DNA of 9,407 nucleotides from Thermoplasmata archaeon (lineage in GTDB: Archaea > Thermoplasmatota > Thermoplasmata > UBA184). Under the pieces are notes generated by a model. It was not told the DNA's origin, ran no database searches, and worked only from the letters and a program-made list of their open reading frames with translations. Below are positions 1 through 6,627 of this stretch, one piece after another. Both the position numbers and the translations under genes were made by a program. Each line of letters opens with the position of its first letter. The stretch's first letter is position 1. The DNA is taken from positions 1-9,407 of the forward strand of contig JAKAVH010000088.1 in the NCBI GenBank assembly GCA_021827545.1. Reading direction: 5' to 3'.

Positions 1-80
1 TCGTCGCAGACCCCCCGGGGGGCCCGGACGTCTAGGCCGATGTCTTTCGTCCGGCGGGCCGGACCGTCCGTGGTCGTCAT
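1..80 (-). CDS. rps17: Small ribosomal subunit protein uS17, N-terminal part
   Basis: uS17 is a primary 16S rRNA-binding protein of the small subunit. Only the first 26 codons lie in the window; the gene runs off the left edge. The visible residues include the segment RRTKDIGLDVRAPRGVCD, which matches the start of archaeal uS17 (typically IGLDVKPP followed by a Cys). The ATG overlaps the TGA of the Rpp29 gene as ATGA, so translation is probably coupled. The Rpp29-uS17 order is standard for archaeal ribosomal clusters. No strong ribosome binding site precedes the ATG. Identification rests on a short stretch plus context, but the two agree. Confidence 0.85.
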   Translation of the reverse strand, partial: MTTTDGPARRTKDIGLDVRAPRGVCD

Positions 81-412
81 CGATCGTTCCGTCGGCCGCC
101 GAGCAACAGGCGCTTCGTGCGGTCTTCGGGACGGTGCCGAAGATGCTCGCCTATTAACGGTATCTCACGTCCTTCGAGGTGAATCGCCCCTCGCAGGCCC
201 GCTTTCGGTATCCGTCGCAGCCGGCGCTTGCCGGGCAGACGGACGACGAACGTGGCGAGCGTCTCGTCGACCAGGACCCCGGCGATCGGGCCGCGCGCGA
301 GCCCCGGGGCCGAGTCGATCCGGATCGTCGCTCCGAGGATCTCTCCCGCGAGCCGCGGGTCGGGACGATCCGAAGCGGGCATCGGGCGGGCCATGGTCGC
401 TATCCCGGTCAC
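77..412 (-). CDS. rnp1: Ribonuclease P protein component 1 (Rpp29/Pop4)
   Basis: Rpp29 is a protein subunit of archaeal RNase P, which removes 5' leaders from pre-tRNA. The 111-residue product has the family layout: a flexible N-terminus, then an Sm-like barrel from about residue 21 to 103. It contains LAGEILGATIRI, the family-typical GVLVDETLATFVV, an IPKA segment near the middle, and the C-terminal HRPEDRTKRLL signature. The GTG at 412 overlaps the uL29 stop as GTGA. An ATG 18 nt downstream (394) would lose only six unconserved residues and is the alternative start. In many archaea an aIF1 (SUI1) gene lies between uL29 and Rpp29; here the two are directly fused by overlap. The family call is secure; the exact start is not. 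Confidence 0.92.
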   Translation of the reverse strand: MTGIATMARPMPASDRPDPRLAGEILGATIRIDSAPGLARGPIAGVLVDETLATFVVRLPGKRRLRRIPKAGLRGAIHLEGREIPLIGEHLRHRPEDRTKRLLLGGRRNDR

Positions 413-639
413 GCTCGGGGCCGGCTCGGCCGCTCCGCGGCGTGCCGCCGCTCGTTGAGGACCGTGAGCGCCCGGGCCACGTTCGTTCGGAGCGCCCGCA
501 TCCGGCCGGGGCTCGGGGGCGCCCCGCCCATCGCCGCGACGCCGCGCTCGCGCAAGAGATCGTTCTCGACGTCCCGGATGCGCCGGCGCAGCTCGTCGTC
601 GCTGAGGGCGCGCAGCTCTTTCATCCGAACGAGCGTCAC
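409..639 (-). CDS. rpl29: Large ribosomal subunit protein uL29
   Basis: uL29 is a small two-helix protein near the exit tunnel of the large subunit. The 76-residue product begins MTLVRMKELRALSDDELRRR, which matches archaeal uL29 (short lead-in, KE.R.LS..EL), followed by a second helix with RALRTNVARALTVLNER. The start is a GTG at 639 that overlaps the uS3 stop as GTGA. An internal ATG at 624 would remove the typical lead-in and lie farther from the Shine-Dalgarno GGAGGAG at 648-654, so the GTG is preferred. The product is slightly longer than the usual 65-70 residues because of an Ala/Gly/Pro-rich insert between the helices (about residues 34-45) and a basic tail. Confidence 0.92.
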   Translation of the reverse strand: MTLVRMKELRALSDDELRRRIRDVENDLLRERGVAAMGGAPPSPGRMRALRTNVARALTVLNERRHAAERPSRPRA

Positions 640-1316
640 GGCGGGGACTCCTCCGGGCCGGGCGCGGCCGGGACAGGCATCTCTTCGACTTCGGGAAGCG
701 GCGGCGGAGCGGATGTCGGCTCGACGCCCTTGATCCGGATCTCGTCCGGCAGTTTCGCCGACGGACGCATGATCCAGACGTTGACGCCGATCACCCCGGG
801 CTTGAGGCGCGCCTGGTAGAACCCCTTGTCCATGAACAGTCGGACGGCGTCGCCGCAGTACTTCACCGTCCCCGCCTTGAACCGCTCGGTGCGGTGGCGC
901 TCGCCGGTGAGCTTGCCGGAGAGGATCACCTGGCAGCCGCGCGCGCCCGACTCCATGATCCGGCGGACCGTCGAGTGGCCCGCGCGTCGGAAGTGCCATC
1001 CCCGCTCCAACGTCGAGGCCAGCTTCTCGGCCATCAGCTGGGCGTTCAGGTTCGGGTTGCGTTCTTCCTGGACCTCGATCTGCGGGTTGTCGAGCTGGAA
1101 GCGGGTCCGGATATCTTCGGTGAGCCGCTTGATCAGCTCTCCCCGCCGGCCGATCAAGATCCCCGGCCGCTCGCAGATGAGGGTGACGCGGGTGCCCATC
1201 GGGGTGCGCTGAATGTCGAGCCCGCCGAATCCCGCGCGGGCGCTCTCGGCGACCAGGTAGTCCTTGAGCAGGATGCGCCGCACGGCCTCCTGGATCACCT
1301 TTCGCTCGGCGCTCAC
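636..1316 (-). CDS. rps3: Small ribosomal subunit protein uS3
   Basis: uS3 lines the mRNA entry channel of the small subunit. The 226-residue protein has an N-terminal KH domain with the GRRG loop (ILIGRRGELIKRL, about residues 53-65) and the C-terminal uS3 domain with NPNLNAQLMAEKLASTLERG, RRIMESGARGCQVILSGKL and GVIGVNVWIM. The last 25 or so residues form a Pro/Glu/Ala-rich acidic tail, common in archaeal uS3. Translation starts at a GTG overlapping the uL22 stop (GTGA), with a strong Shine-Dalgarno GAGGAGG at 1321-1327, 4 nt upstream. It is coupled downstream to uL29 by another GTGA overlap. Length and motifs are normal for archaea. Confidence 0.97.
   Translation of the reverse strand: MSAERKVIQEAVRRILLKDYLVAESARAGFGGLDIQRTPMGTRVTLICERPGILIGRRGELIKRLTEDIRTRFQLDNPQIEVQEERNPNLNAQLMAEKLASTLERGWHFRRAGHSTVRRIMESGARGCQVILSGKLTGERHRTERFKAGTVKYCGDAVRLFMDKGFYQARLKPGVIGVNVWIMRPSAKLPDEIRIKGVEPTSAPPPLPEVEEMPVPAAPGPEESPP
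648..654 (-). promoter_or_regulatory. Shine-Dalgarno site of uL29
   Basis: GGAGGAG on the minus strand lies 8 nt before the GTG at 639, inside the end of the uS3 gene. It decides the uL29 start in favour of the GTG over the downstream ATG. Confidence 0.75.
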
Positions 1317-1774
1317 GATGCCTCCTCGGCCGGCTCGGCGAGGACGATCTCGACGTTCGTCGTCTGCTCGTTCCAGGCGGTCGCCCGTCCGTGCGCCCGC
1401 GGCATCGACGCCTTGCGGATCCGTCCCCGGGCGCTCGCCGCGACCAAGACCACCAGCCGGTCGGTGTCCATCCCTTCGTACTCCGCGTTCGCCTCCGCGT
1501 TCGCGATCACCTTGAGCAGCTGGCGCGCGACGGCGACGGGAAACCGCCCCGGCCCGGTCCCTCGATGGTGGGCGGTCTCCTGGTTGTAGCGACGGAACGG
1601 GATCGCGCGGCGACGCGCCACGGCGTCCTCGAGGATCGCCCGCGCTCGGCTGACGGGCTGGCCCCGAAGGGCGTTCAGCACCTCGTACGTCTTCTTCGGG
1701 GAGATGGGGAGCTCGACCCCCCGCGCGCGAGCGACGGCCCGTCCCCGCTCGCCCGTGTAGGTGTATCCTCGCAT
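1313..1774 (-). CDS. rpl22: Large ribosomal subunit protein uL22
   Basis: uL22 sits at the peptide exit tunnel and contacts all 23S domains. The 153-residue product matches archaeal uL22: a short N-terminal YTYTGERGRAVARARG, the helix ISPKKTYEVLNALRGQPVSR, a tunnel hairpin region containing RRYNQETAHHRG, then FPVAVARQLLKVIANAEANA and a C-terminal segment RAHGRATAWNEQTTNVEIVL. The ATG at 1774 has the Shine-Dalgarno GAGGAGGG at 1779-1786, 4 nt upstream; that site overlaps the stop codon of uS19, so termination and re-initiation are probably linked. This is one of only two places in the cluster with a true gap between genes (10 nt). Confidence 0.97.
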   Translation of the reverse strand: MRGYTYTGERGRAVARARGVELPISPKKTYEVLNALRGQPVSRARAILEDAVARRRAIPFRRYNQETAHHRGTGPGRFPVAVARQLLKVIANAEANAEYEGMDTDRLVVLVAASARGRIRKASMPRAHGRATAWNEQTTNVEIVLAEPAEEAS

Positions 1775-1784
1775 CGGTCCCTCC

Positions 1785-2210
1785 TCACTTCAGCGGCATG
1801 AACTTCGACGACCGGGTCGCGCCGACGCCGGGTCCCGAGTGCTTTTCGAACTTGCGGGTGAGGGCGAACTCGCCGTAGTAGTGCCCGATCATCTCGGGGC
1901 GAACTTCGATCTCCTTGAACTCGCGGCCGGTGTGCACCGCGACCCGACGCCCGACGTGCTGGGGAAGGATCAACGCATCGCGGCAATGCGTTCGGACCAC
2001 CTTCTCCGGTGGGGTCGATTGCAGCCGGTCGAAGAACCGTCGGGTCTCCTCGTTGAATCCCCGTCGGATCGATCGGCGCGCCCGGGCGGTCAGCACCTTC
2101 GCGAGCTCCTCGAGGCTCATCGACTTCAGTTCTTCCAGCGTGCGTCCCCGGTAGGCGAACTCGCGCTTCCGCCGCGCCTCGACCTTCTTCCCCTTCCGTT
2201 GCGCCGGCAC
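1785..2210 (-). CDS. rps19: Small ribosomal subunit protein uS19
   Basis: uS19 is in the head of the small subunit, near the A-site finger and uS13. The 141-residue protein shows the archaeal/eukaryotic form, with an N-terminal extension (REFAYRGRTLEELKSMSLEE) before the core shared with bacterial S19. The core includes VRTHCRDALILPQHVGRRVA, the signature HTGREFKEIEVRPEMIGHYYG, and a C-terminal GATRSSKF. The start is a GTG at 2210; the Shine-Dalgarno GGGAGGT lies over the stop codon of uL2 just upstream, and the gap to uL2 is 3 nt. Archaeal uS19 is usually 130-150 residues, so this is full length. Confidence 0.97.
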   Translation of the reverse strand: MPAQRKGKKVEARRKREFAYRGRTLEELKSMSLEELAKVLTARARRSIRRGFNEETRRFFDRLQSTPPEKVVRTHCRDALILPQHVGRRVAVHTGREFKEIEVRPEMIGHYYGEFALTRKFEKHSGPGVGATRSSKFMPLK

Positions 2211-2213
2211 CGC

Positions 2214-2942
2214 TTACCTCCCCTTCTCGGCCTGGCGGCGCCGCTTCGTGCGGAACGACCGGGAGAACCGGCCGACCTTCGCGCCGGGCCACGTACCCGC
2301 GGAGACCGTGCTCGGGCGGCCGACGTGCTGGTGCGCGCCGCCGCCGAACGGGTGGTTTACCGGGTTCTTCGCGATCCCCCGGACCTTGAACGGAGGACGC
2401 GCGATCGACCGGGTGCTCCAGAACCGCTTGCCGGCCTTCACGATCGGCCGCTCGAGCCGGCCGCCGCCGGCGATCGCGCCGACCTGGGCTCGGCAGGTGG
2501 CGAGGAACGTCTTGAACGCCCCGCTGGGCAGCTGCACCGTGACGTCGGAGCCGCTGTGCGCCACGACGAGCGCGCTCGTGCCGGCGGCCCGTACGAGCCG
2601 TCCCCCGTCAAACGGCTTCACTTCGAGGTTCGAGACGAGCGTGCCGTCCGGTATCCGGGCGAGCTCGAGGATCGCTCCGCGGCCGACCGCCCCGTCGTGC
2701 AGGCTCACCGGATCGCCGGTCGCCAATCCGGCGGTGGCGAGCACGGCGATCTTCTCGCCGCCGGGTCCGGTGACCCGCGCCACCGGCGCCGTCCGTCCGG
2801 GCGCGGGATCGATCGCCGCTACGACGCCGGGACCGACGATCGAGGCCGGCGGATGGTACACTGGGCCGTGGTGGCGGTGGCTCGGGGAGCGGTACGGACC
2901 GGTCCCCTTGCCTCGCCGTCGGGACGGGATTCGCTTCCCCAT
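2214..2942 (-). CDS. rpl2: Large ribosomal subunit protein uL2
   Basis: uL2 binds 23S rRNA near the peptidyl-transferase centre and supports subunit joining. The 242-residue product starts MGKRIPSRRRGKGTGPYRSP, as archaeal uL2 does. It has the OB-fold and SH3-like domains with VTGPGGEKIAVLATAG, NLEVKPFDGGRLVRAAG and AGGGRLERPIVKAGKRFW. The C-terminal NPVNHPFGGGAHQHVGRPST carries the conserved His of the NHPFGGG motif. The ATG at 2942 shares one base with the uL23 stop (TGATG). Longer in-frame starts upstream would lie inside uL23 and add unrelated sequence, so they are discounted. The basic C-terminus ends just before uS19. Confidence 0.97.
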   Translation of the reverse strand: MGKRIPSRRRGKGTGPYRSPSHRHHGPVYHPPASIVGPGVVAAIDPAPGRTAPVARVTGPGGEKIAVLATAGLATGDPVSLHDGAVGRGAILELARIPDGTLVSNLEVKPFDGGRLVRAAGTSALVVAHSGSDVTVQLPSGAFKTFLATCRAQVGAIAGGGRLERPIVKAGKRFWSTRSIARPPFKVRGIAKNPVNHPFGGGAHQHVGRPSTVSAGTWPGAKVGRFSRSFRTKRRRQAEKGR

Positions 2943-3205
2943 CAGAACACCCCGGCGCGGCCCCCGATATCCTCCGCGCTGTGCTCCTTCGCGAGTCGGA
3001 CGGTGGCGACCTTTCCGACTCGAACGATCTTGATCGTGATCTTGTCGACCTTGCACTGGTAGATCGACTCGACGGCCCGCCGGACCTCCTGGCGCGTCGC
3101 CCGGCGATCGACCAGGAACTCGAGCTTGTTCTGCCGCTCCATCTCGTCCATCGCCTTCTCGGTCACGTAGGCGTGGAGCAAGATCCGGTGACGCAGGTCG
3201 CTCAT
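2942..3205 (-). CDS. rpl23: Large ribosomal subunit protein uL23
   Basis: uL23 lies at the tunnel exit and is the docking point for SRP and other exit-site factors. The 87-residue product contains LHAYVTEKAMDEMERQNKLEF, cut here to the core VTEKAM and NKLEFLVDRRATR, then the helix VRRAVESIYQCKVDKI and the strand VRVGKVATVRLAKEHSAEDI, all characteristic of archaeal uL23. The ATG at 3205 overlaps the uL4 stop as ATGA. No strong Shine-Dalgarno precedes it, consistent with translational coupling. The length is typical for archaea (80-87). Confidence 0.96.
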   Translation of the reverse strand: MSDLRHRILLHAYVTEKAMDEMERQNKLEFLVDRRATRQEVRRAVESIYQCKVDKITIKIVRVGKVATVRLAKEHSAEDIGGRAGVF

Positions 3206-4035
3206 GAATCTCGCGGCTCCACCCGCTCGTTCACGGCCCGCAGGGAACTTTGCGAAAACAGCGTGAGGCGGCCGGCGTCGCCCCCCGGCGCCAGGTCTTC
3301 CGTCGAGAGCCGGGTCGCGCTCACGACCTCGACACCGGGGAGGTTGGCGAATCCGCGCGCCCGGCCGTCCGCCGTGGTGACGACGAGCACGCTTTTCGGC
3401 GTCCGGCGCACCCGCCCGCGGCGCCGGGCGCGTCCGGATCGGTACTGGCCATGGTCGCGGGCCCGGGCGACGTCGTCCCACAGCTTGAGCCGTTCGAGCA
3501 GCGCGCGCGCCTCTTGGGTCGAGTCGATCGCCTCGAGGGCGTCGTCGAGGACGATCGGCAGGTGGACGTTCGGCGGAACCCGGTGGCCCCGGTCCGCGCA
3601 GCGCTTCGCGTCTCGGGTCGCGGCGAGCGCGCTCCGGAACGCCTTGCGCCGCTCCCGGTCGTTGATCTTCTTCGCCCAGATCCGGTCGACCTTCGGAGGG
3701 TGAGCGGGTCTCCCCCCGACGGTGTTCGGCGCCTGCGCGCCCCGCATCGAGTTCATCAGCCGGGGCGTTCGAGCGACGCCGCGGCCTTTGCCGGACCACT
3801 CGACCGAGTGGCGCAGCCCGGCCGTCGGGCTCGTCCCGTACGGCTGCCGCCGGTGCGACTGGGCCGCCACCACGGCCCGTCGGATGAGATCGGGGCGGAT
3901 CGGCTCCGACCACGCCTCGGGGAGCGTCAAGTGCCCGGCTTCCCGGCCATCCAGCGAGTAGACCGGCAGTCGGTGGTGGACCGGCGGCGTTTCAACCCAG
4001 GGGGCGGGCGCCCCCGACGGACGCGACGGGCTCAT
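3202..4035 (-). CDS. rpl4: Large ribosomal subunit protein uL4 (L4e type)
   Basis: uL4 contributes to the peptide exit tunnel constriction. The 277-residue product is of the archaeal L4e type. Near the N-terminus it reads LPVYSLDGREAGHLTLPEAW and PIRPDLIRRAVVAAQSHRRQ. The tunnel loop follows, with YGTSPTAGLRHSVEWSGKGR and GGRPAHPPKVDRIWAKKIND. The C-terminal half includes LPIVLDDALEAI, SVLVVTTADGRARGFANLPG and LAPGGDAGRLTLFS. The ATG at 4035 overlaps the uL3 stop as ATGA. The same frame stays open upstream inside uL3, but that extension has no uL4 character. Length is slightly above the usual 250-270 residues. Confidence 0.97.
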   Translation of the reverse strand: MSPSRPSGAPAPWVETPPVHHRLPVYSLDGREAGHLTLPEAWSEPIRPDLIRRAVVAAQSHRRQPYGTSPTAGLRHSVEWSGKGRGVARTPRLMNSMRGAQAPNTVGGRPAHPPKVDRIWAKKINDRERRKAFRSALAATRDAKRCADRGHRVPPNVHLPIVLDDALEAIDSTQEARALLERLKLWDDVARARDHGQYRSGRARRRGRVRRTPKSVLVVTTADGRARGFANLPGVEVVSATRLSTEDLAPGGDAGRLTLFSQSSLRAVNERVEPRDS

Positions 4036-5033
4036 GCTCCCTGCTTCGAGGCGACGCTCAGGTAGCGAAGATCGACTTTCTCGACGCTCGCGACGACGCT
4101 GCGCCGGGGAGTCGCGAATCGAAGAAGGCGTTTGGCGGGTCCGGGCAGCGAGCCGTGGAGGACGAGACAGCCCGTGCGGACCTCGCCGTACCCCGGGAAC
4201 CCGCCGGCCGGGGTGACCGGGTCGTGCCGCGGGTCTTTGATGACCTTGAGCACCCGCATGTTGAATTGCGTGCGCCGGTGAAACCCCTGCTGGCCCGCCT
4301 GCGGAATACGATACGTCACGAAGCTCGGGTTGTGCGGTCCGAGCGTTCCGATCATCCGACGGTGCTTCGAATTCTTCCGGGGCTGAAGCTTGACTCCCCA
4401 CCGCTGGATGTGGCCCTGGAAGCCGAACCCTTTCGTCACCCCGATCACGTCCACGAACTCCCCTTCCTTGGCGAGTTCGTCCACGGCCACCTCTTTCCCC
4501 AGGTGCTCCCGGGCGTAGCGAAGGCGTGACTCGATCGAATCGCCGCGAACCGGGATCTCGAAGACGGTCGGGGACTTCTCGCCGACGGAGCTCACGAGCC
4601 TCGGCTGGGTGTGCGCGATCAGCCGCAACTCATCGCCCGGCGCCGCGGCCAGCTGTTCGAGCGCGGACGGTGCGCTGGGAGGATGGACCGGTAGGCGGCG
4701 CCAGAGGTCGTCGCTCGCCCCGTCCCCCCACACCTCCGCGGTGATCCGGCGCCCGTACGGCGTCTGTTCGTACCGGCGGATGCCGACGACCCGAATCGGG
4801 GGCACCTCGACGACCGTGACCGGCACCTGCACTTCTTGCCCTGCCGTCGTCGAGCGCTTTCGGTAATCGACGATGAACGCGTGCGTCATCCCGACCTTGT
4901 AGCCCGCGAACCCATCGAGCCCCGGCTCCTTGGCGTGGGTGGCGGGCCGCCGAAGGCGGGGGAACAGCCTCGCGGCTCGCGATCGGGGCGAGAACGCAAG
5001 GGAGCCCCGGCGGGGCCGGTGTCGTCGCGCCAT
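4032..5033 (-). CDS. rpl3: Large ribosomal subunit protein uL3
   Basis: uL3 is an early-assembly protein reaching toward the peptidyl-transferase centre. The 333-residue product is full length for archaea and starts MARRHRPRRGSLAFSPRSRA, the family-typical start. It continues with DGFAGYKVGMTHAF and VIGVTKGFGFQGHIQRWGVK. The tip region has KNSKHRRMIGTLGPHNPSFV and GQQGFHRRTQFNMRVLKV. The C-terminus has VRTGCLVLHGSLPGPAKRL. It is the first gene of the ribosomal transcript: a TATA box lies at 5083-5090 and the inferred start site near 5060 leaves a leader of about 26 nt, with only a weak GAGGG before the ATG. The next gene upstream is divergent. Confidence 0.97.
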   Translation of the reverse strand: MARRHRPRRGSLAFSPRSRAARLFPRLRRPATHAKEPGLDGFAGYKVGMTHAFIVDYRKRSTTAGQEVQVPVTVVEVPPIRVVGIRRYEQTPYGRRITAEVWGDGASDDLWRRLPVHPPSAPSALEQLAAAPGDELRLIAHTQPRLVSSVGEKSPTVFEIPVRGDSIESRLRYAREHLGKEVAVDELAKEGEFVDVIGVTKGFGFQGHIQRWGVKLQPRKNSKHRRMIGTLGPHNPSFVTYRIPQAGQQGFHRRTQFNMRVLKVIKDPRHDPVTPAGGFPGYGEVRTGCLVLHGSLPGPAKRLLRFATPRRSVVASVEKVDLRYLSVASKQGA

Positions 5034-5082
5034 CGAACGAAGAGGGGTTCGCCCTCAGTGGCGGTCGGGGAGAAGGGTGCTC

Positions 5083-5090
5083 TATATAAC
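5083..5090 (-). promoter_or_regulatory. TATA box of the ribosomal protein operon
   Basis: GTTATATA on the minus strand is the only strongly A/T-rich word in an otherwise GC-rich intergenic region. Placing transcription start about 27 nt downstream gives a position near 5060, about 26 nt before the uL3 ATG. The rest of the 5034-5298 region holds GC-rich palindromes and the ilvA promoter, and I see no gene in it. Confidence 0.7.
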
Positions 5091-5091
5091 G

Positions 5092-5103
5092 GCTCGCGCG
5101 AGC
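5092..5103. promoter_or_regulatory. Perfect 12-bp palindrome next to the operon TATA box
   Basis: GCTCGCGCGAGC is its own reverse complement. It lies immediately upstream (minus-strand sense) of the TATA box, where TFB would contact its recognition element. A dimeric regulator bound here could affect uL3 transcription. In GC-rich DNA such words also arise by chance, so a regulatory role is only suggested by position. Confidence 0.3.
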
Positions 5104-5267
5104 GCGCCTCCGAGAGCGAGCGGCTCCCACGTCCGCTCGCCGCATCCGCGGGTTTGGCCGGCCACGTCGGCCGTCCTCCTGAACGCGCGCGTTCGGCCAC
5201 GGGCGGGCCCGCGCCGCGCGGGAGCGTCGGCGCGGAGGCTTTCCCGACGGCACGCCGACGACCGAAC

Positions 5268-5275
5268 TGTTAAGG
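5268..5275 (+). promoter_or_regulatory. TATA-like element of the threonine ammonia-lyase gene
   Basis: CTGTTAAG is the only A/T-rich word just upstream of the gene on this strand. Its centre is about 27 nt before the GTG at 5299, which predicts a leaderless transcript starting at or beside that codon. No Shine-Dalgarno is present, as expected for a leaderless mRNA. Confidence 0.5.
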
Positions 5276-5298
5276 CGCAATGGCCGGTAGCCACTCGC

Positions 5299-6552
5299 GT
5301 GGGCCCGAGCGCACCGTCCGACCCCCTGCCGGTTTCGCTAGAGAGGGTTCGCGCGGCGGCCGCTGCGCTCCGGGGTCGAGTCGCCCGCACTCCTCTCGTT
5401 CCGGCGCCGAAGCTCGCCGGACTCGAAGACCATCCGGTCTACCTCAAGCTCGAGAACCTCCAGTATACGGGATCGTTCAAGATCCGGGGCGCGACGGTGC
5501 GCATCGACGCGCTCCGGAACGATCCGACCCGGCGGGGCGTCGTGGCGGCGTCGGCGGGCAACCACGCCCAAGGGGTCGCCTGGGCGGCCCGAGCCGCGGG
5601 GCTTCCCGCCACGATCGTGATGCCCGCGGCGGCTCCCCCGGTGAAGGTCTCCGCCACTGCCGCTCTCGGCGCGACGGTCGTCCTGCACGGGACCGACTAC
5701 GCGGAGGCGGAATCGCGCGCCCAAGAGATCGCCCGCACGGAAGGGCGGGTCTTCATCCACCCGTTCGACGACCCCGACGTGATCGCCGGCCAGGGAACGG
5801 TCGGCCTCGAGATCCTCGAGGACCTCCCGGACGTCGCCAATGTCGTCGCGGGAGTCGGCGGCGGCGGGCTCGTGAGCGGCCTCGCGGTGGCGATGCAAGC
5901 GGCCTTGCATCGGCCGGTCCGGGTGATCGGCGTCCAACCATCGGGTGCGAGCACGCTCGCGGCCTCGCTCGAGCGAGGGTCGATCGTCGCCGGTCCGCGT
6001 CCCCGGACGTTCGCGGACGGGCTTGCCACTCGGCACGTGGGGGCGCTCCCGTTCGCCATCGCCCAGCGACTCGGAGTCCGGGCGATCGACGTCGACGACC
6101 GGTCGATCGCGCGGGCGATCTTCTGGCTGCTTGAGCGGGCGAAGATTCTCGCCGAAGGCGCCGGCGCCGCCGCGTTGGCCGGCGTGATGGCGCGGCCGGA
6201 CCTCCTCCTTCCCGGACCGGTGGTGGTCGTCGTCTCCGGCGGGAACCTCGACCCGTTCGTCCTCGATCGGGTCCTCTGGGTCGGATTGGTCGGGGAGGGA
6301 CGGCTCCTTCGGCTCTCCGCTCCGCTCGCGGACGTGCCCGGACGGCTCGTCGATTTCTTGTCGATCGCGGCCGAAGCGCGCGCCAACGTCCGGCAGATCC
6401 TTCACGAGCGGGAGTCCCCGGGTCGCGACCCGTCGAGCGTCGGCGTCGAGGTCGAGCTCGAAGTGCGCGACGCCGCCCATGCCGACGAGGTGACGGCGGC
6501 GTACGAGCGGCGGGGCTGGGCGGTGCGTCGGGTCCCCCTCGAGCCGGAGTGA
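5299..6552 (+). CDS. ilvA: Threonine ammonia-lyase (PLP-dependent, ACT-like C-terminus)
   Basis: The predicted reaction is deamination of L-threonine to 2-oxobutanoate and ammonia, the entry to isoleucine synthesis or threonine breakdown in the cytosol. The 417-residue product is a fold-type II PLP enzyme. It has GSFKIRGA with Schiff-base Lys61, substrate loop ASAGNHAQG (84-92), phosphate-binding glycine loop VGGGGL (186-191), LAEGAGAAAL (284-293) and SGGN (313-316). An ACT-like domain follows from about residue 335, with the NVRQILHER segment typical of the TdcB/short IlvA group. The GTG at 5299 is chosen because the family begins with a segment like PVSLERVRAA and a TATA-like word lies 27 nt upstream; an ATG at 5280 is out of frame. 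Serine dehydratase or racemase activity in the same family cannot be excluded. The gene diverges from the ribosomal operon. Confidence 0.9.
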   Translation: MGPSAPSDPLPVSLERVRAAAAALRGRVARTPLVPAPKLAGLEDHPVYLKLENLQYTGSFKIRGATVRIDALRNDPTRRGVVAASAGNHAQGVAWAARAAGLPATIVMPAAAPPVKVSATAALGATVVLHGTDYAEAESRAQEIARTEGRVFIHPFDDPDVIAGQGTVGLEILEDLPDVANVVAGVGGGGLVSGLAVAMQAALHRPVRVIGVQPSGASTLAASLERGSIVAGPRPRTFADGLATRHVGALPFAIAQRLGVRAIDVDDRSIARAIFWLLERAKILAEGAGAAALAGVMARPDLLLPGPVVVVVSGGNLDPFVLDRVLWVGLVGEGRLLRLSAPLADVPGRLVDFLSIAAEARANVRQILHERESPGRDPSSVGVEVELEVRDAAHADEVTAAYERRGWAVRRVPLEPE

Positions 6553-6567
6553 CCGGCCCGCGGCCGG
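6553..6567 (+). repeat. Hairpin directly after the ilvA stop codon
   Basis: CCGGCC and GGCCGG are perfect 6-bp arms around a 3-nt CGC loop, starting at the base after the TGA. No T-run follows (the next bases are CCTCCCCC), so it is not a standard archaeal terminator. It could still mark the mRNA 3' end or separate ilvA from the next gene, which has its own promoter. Confidence 0.4.
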
Positions 6568-6589
6568 CCTCCCCCGGTGCTGAAGGGGG

Positions 6590-6596
6590 TAAATAG
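6590..6596 (+). promoter_or_regulatory. TATA box of the DUF2203 gene
   Basis: TAAATAG stands out in a GC-rich stretch. Its centre predicts transcription start near 6620, leaving a leader of about 8 nt before the ATG at 6628. GGAGG at 6619-6623 lies 4 nt from the ATG and would sit at the very 5' end of the transcript. Confidence 0.6.
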
Positions 6597-6627
6597 ACCA
6601 CCGCTCCTTCTACTCGGCGGAGGCGCG

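Noticed and set aside
1761..3062. Long open frame on the plus strand (over 400 codons) opposite uS19 and uL2
   Set aside because: It is a GC-rich shadow of genes with unmistakable ribosomal identity on the other strand; its translation is Arg/Pro/Ala-rich with no recognisable domain.
4036..4401. N-terminal extension of uL4 into uL3
   Set aside because: The open frame has no uL4 similarity and the ATGA overlap at 4035 gives a family-length protein.
5280..6134. Plus-strand frame from the ATG at 5280
   Set aside because: It is out of frame with the conserved PLP enzyme motifs and encodes Arg/Gly/Pro-rich sequence only.
5338..6601. Long minus-strand open frames opposite threonine ammonia-lyase
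   Set aside because: They mirror the codon structure of ilvA, are highly charged and low in complexity, and have no promoter or ribosome site.
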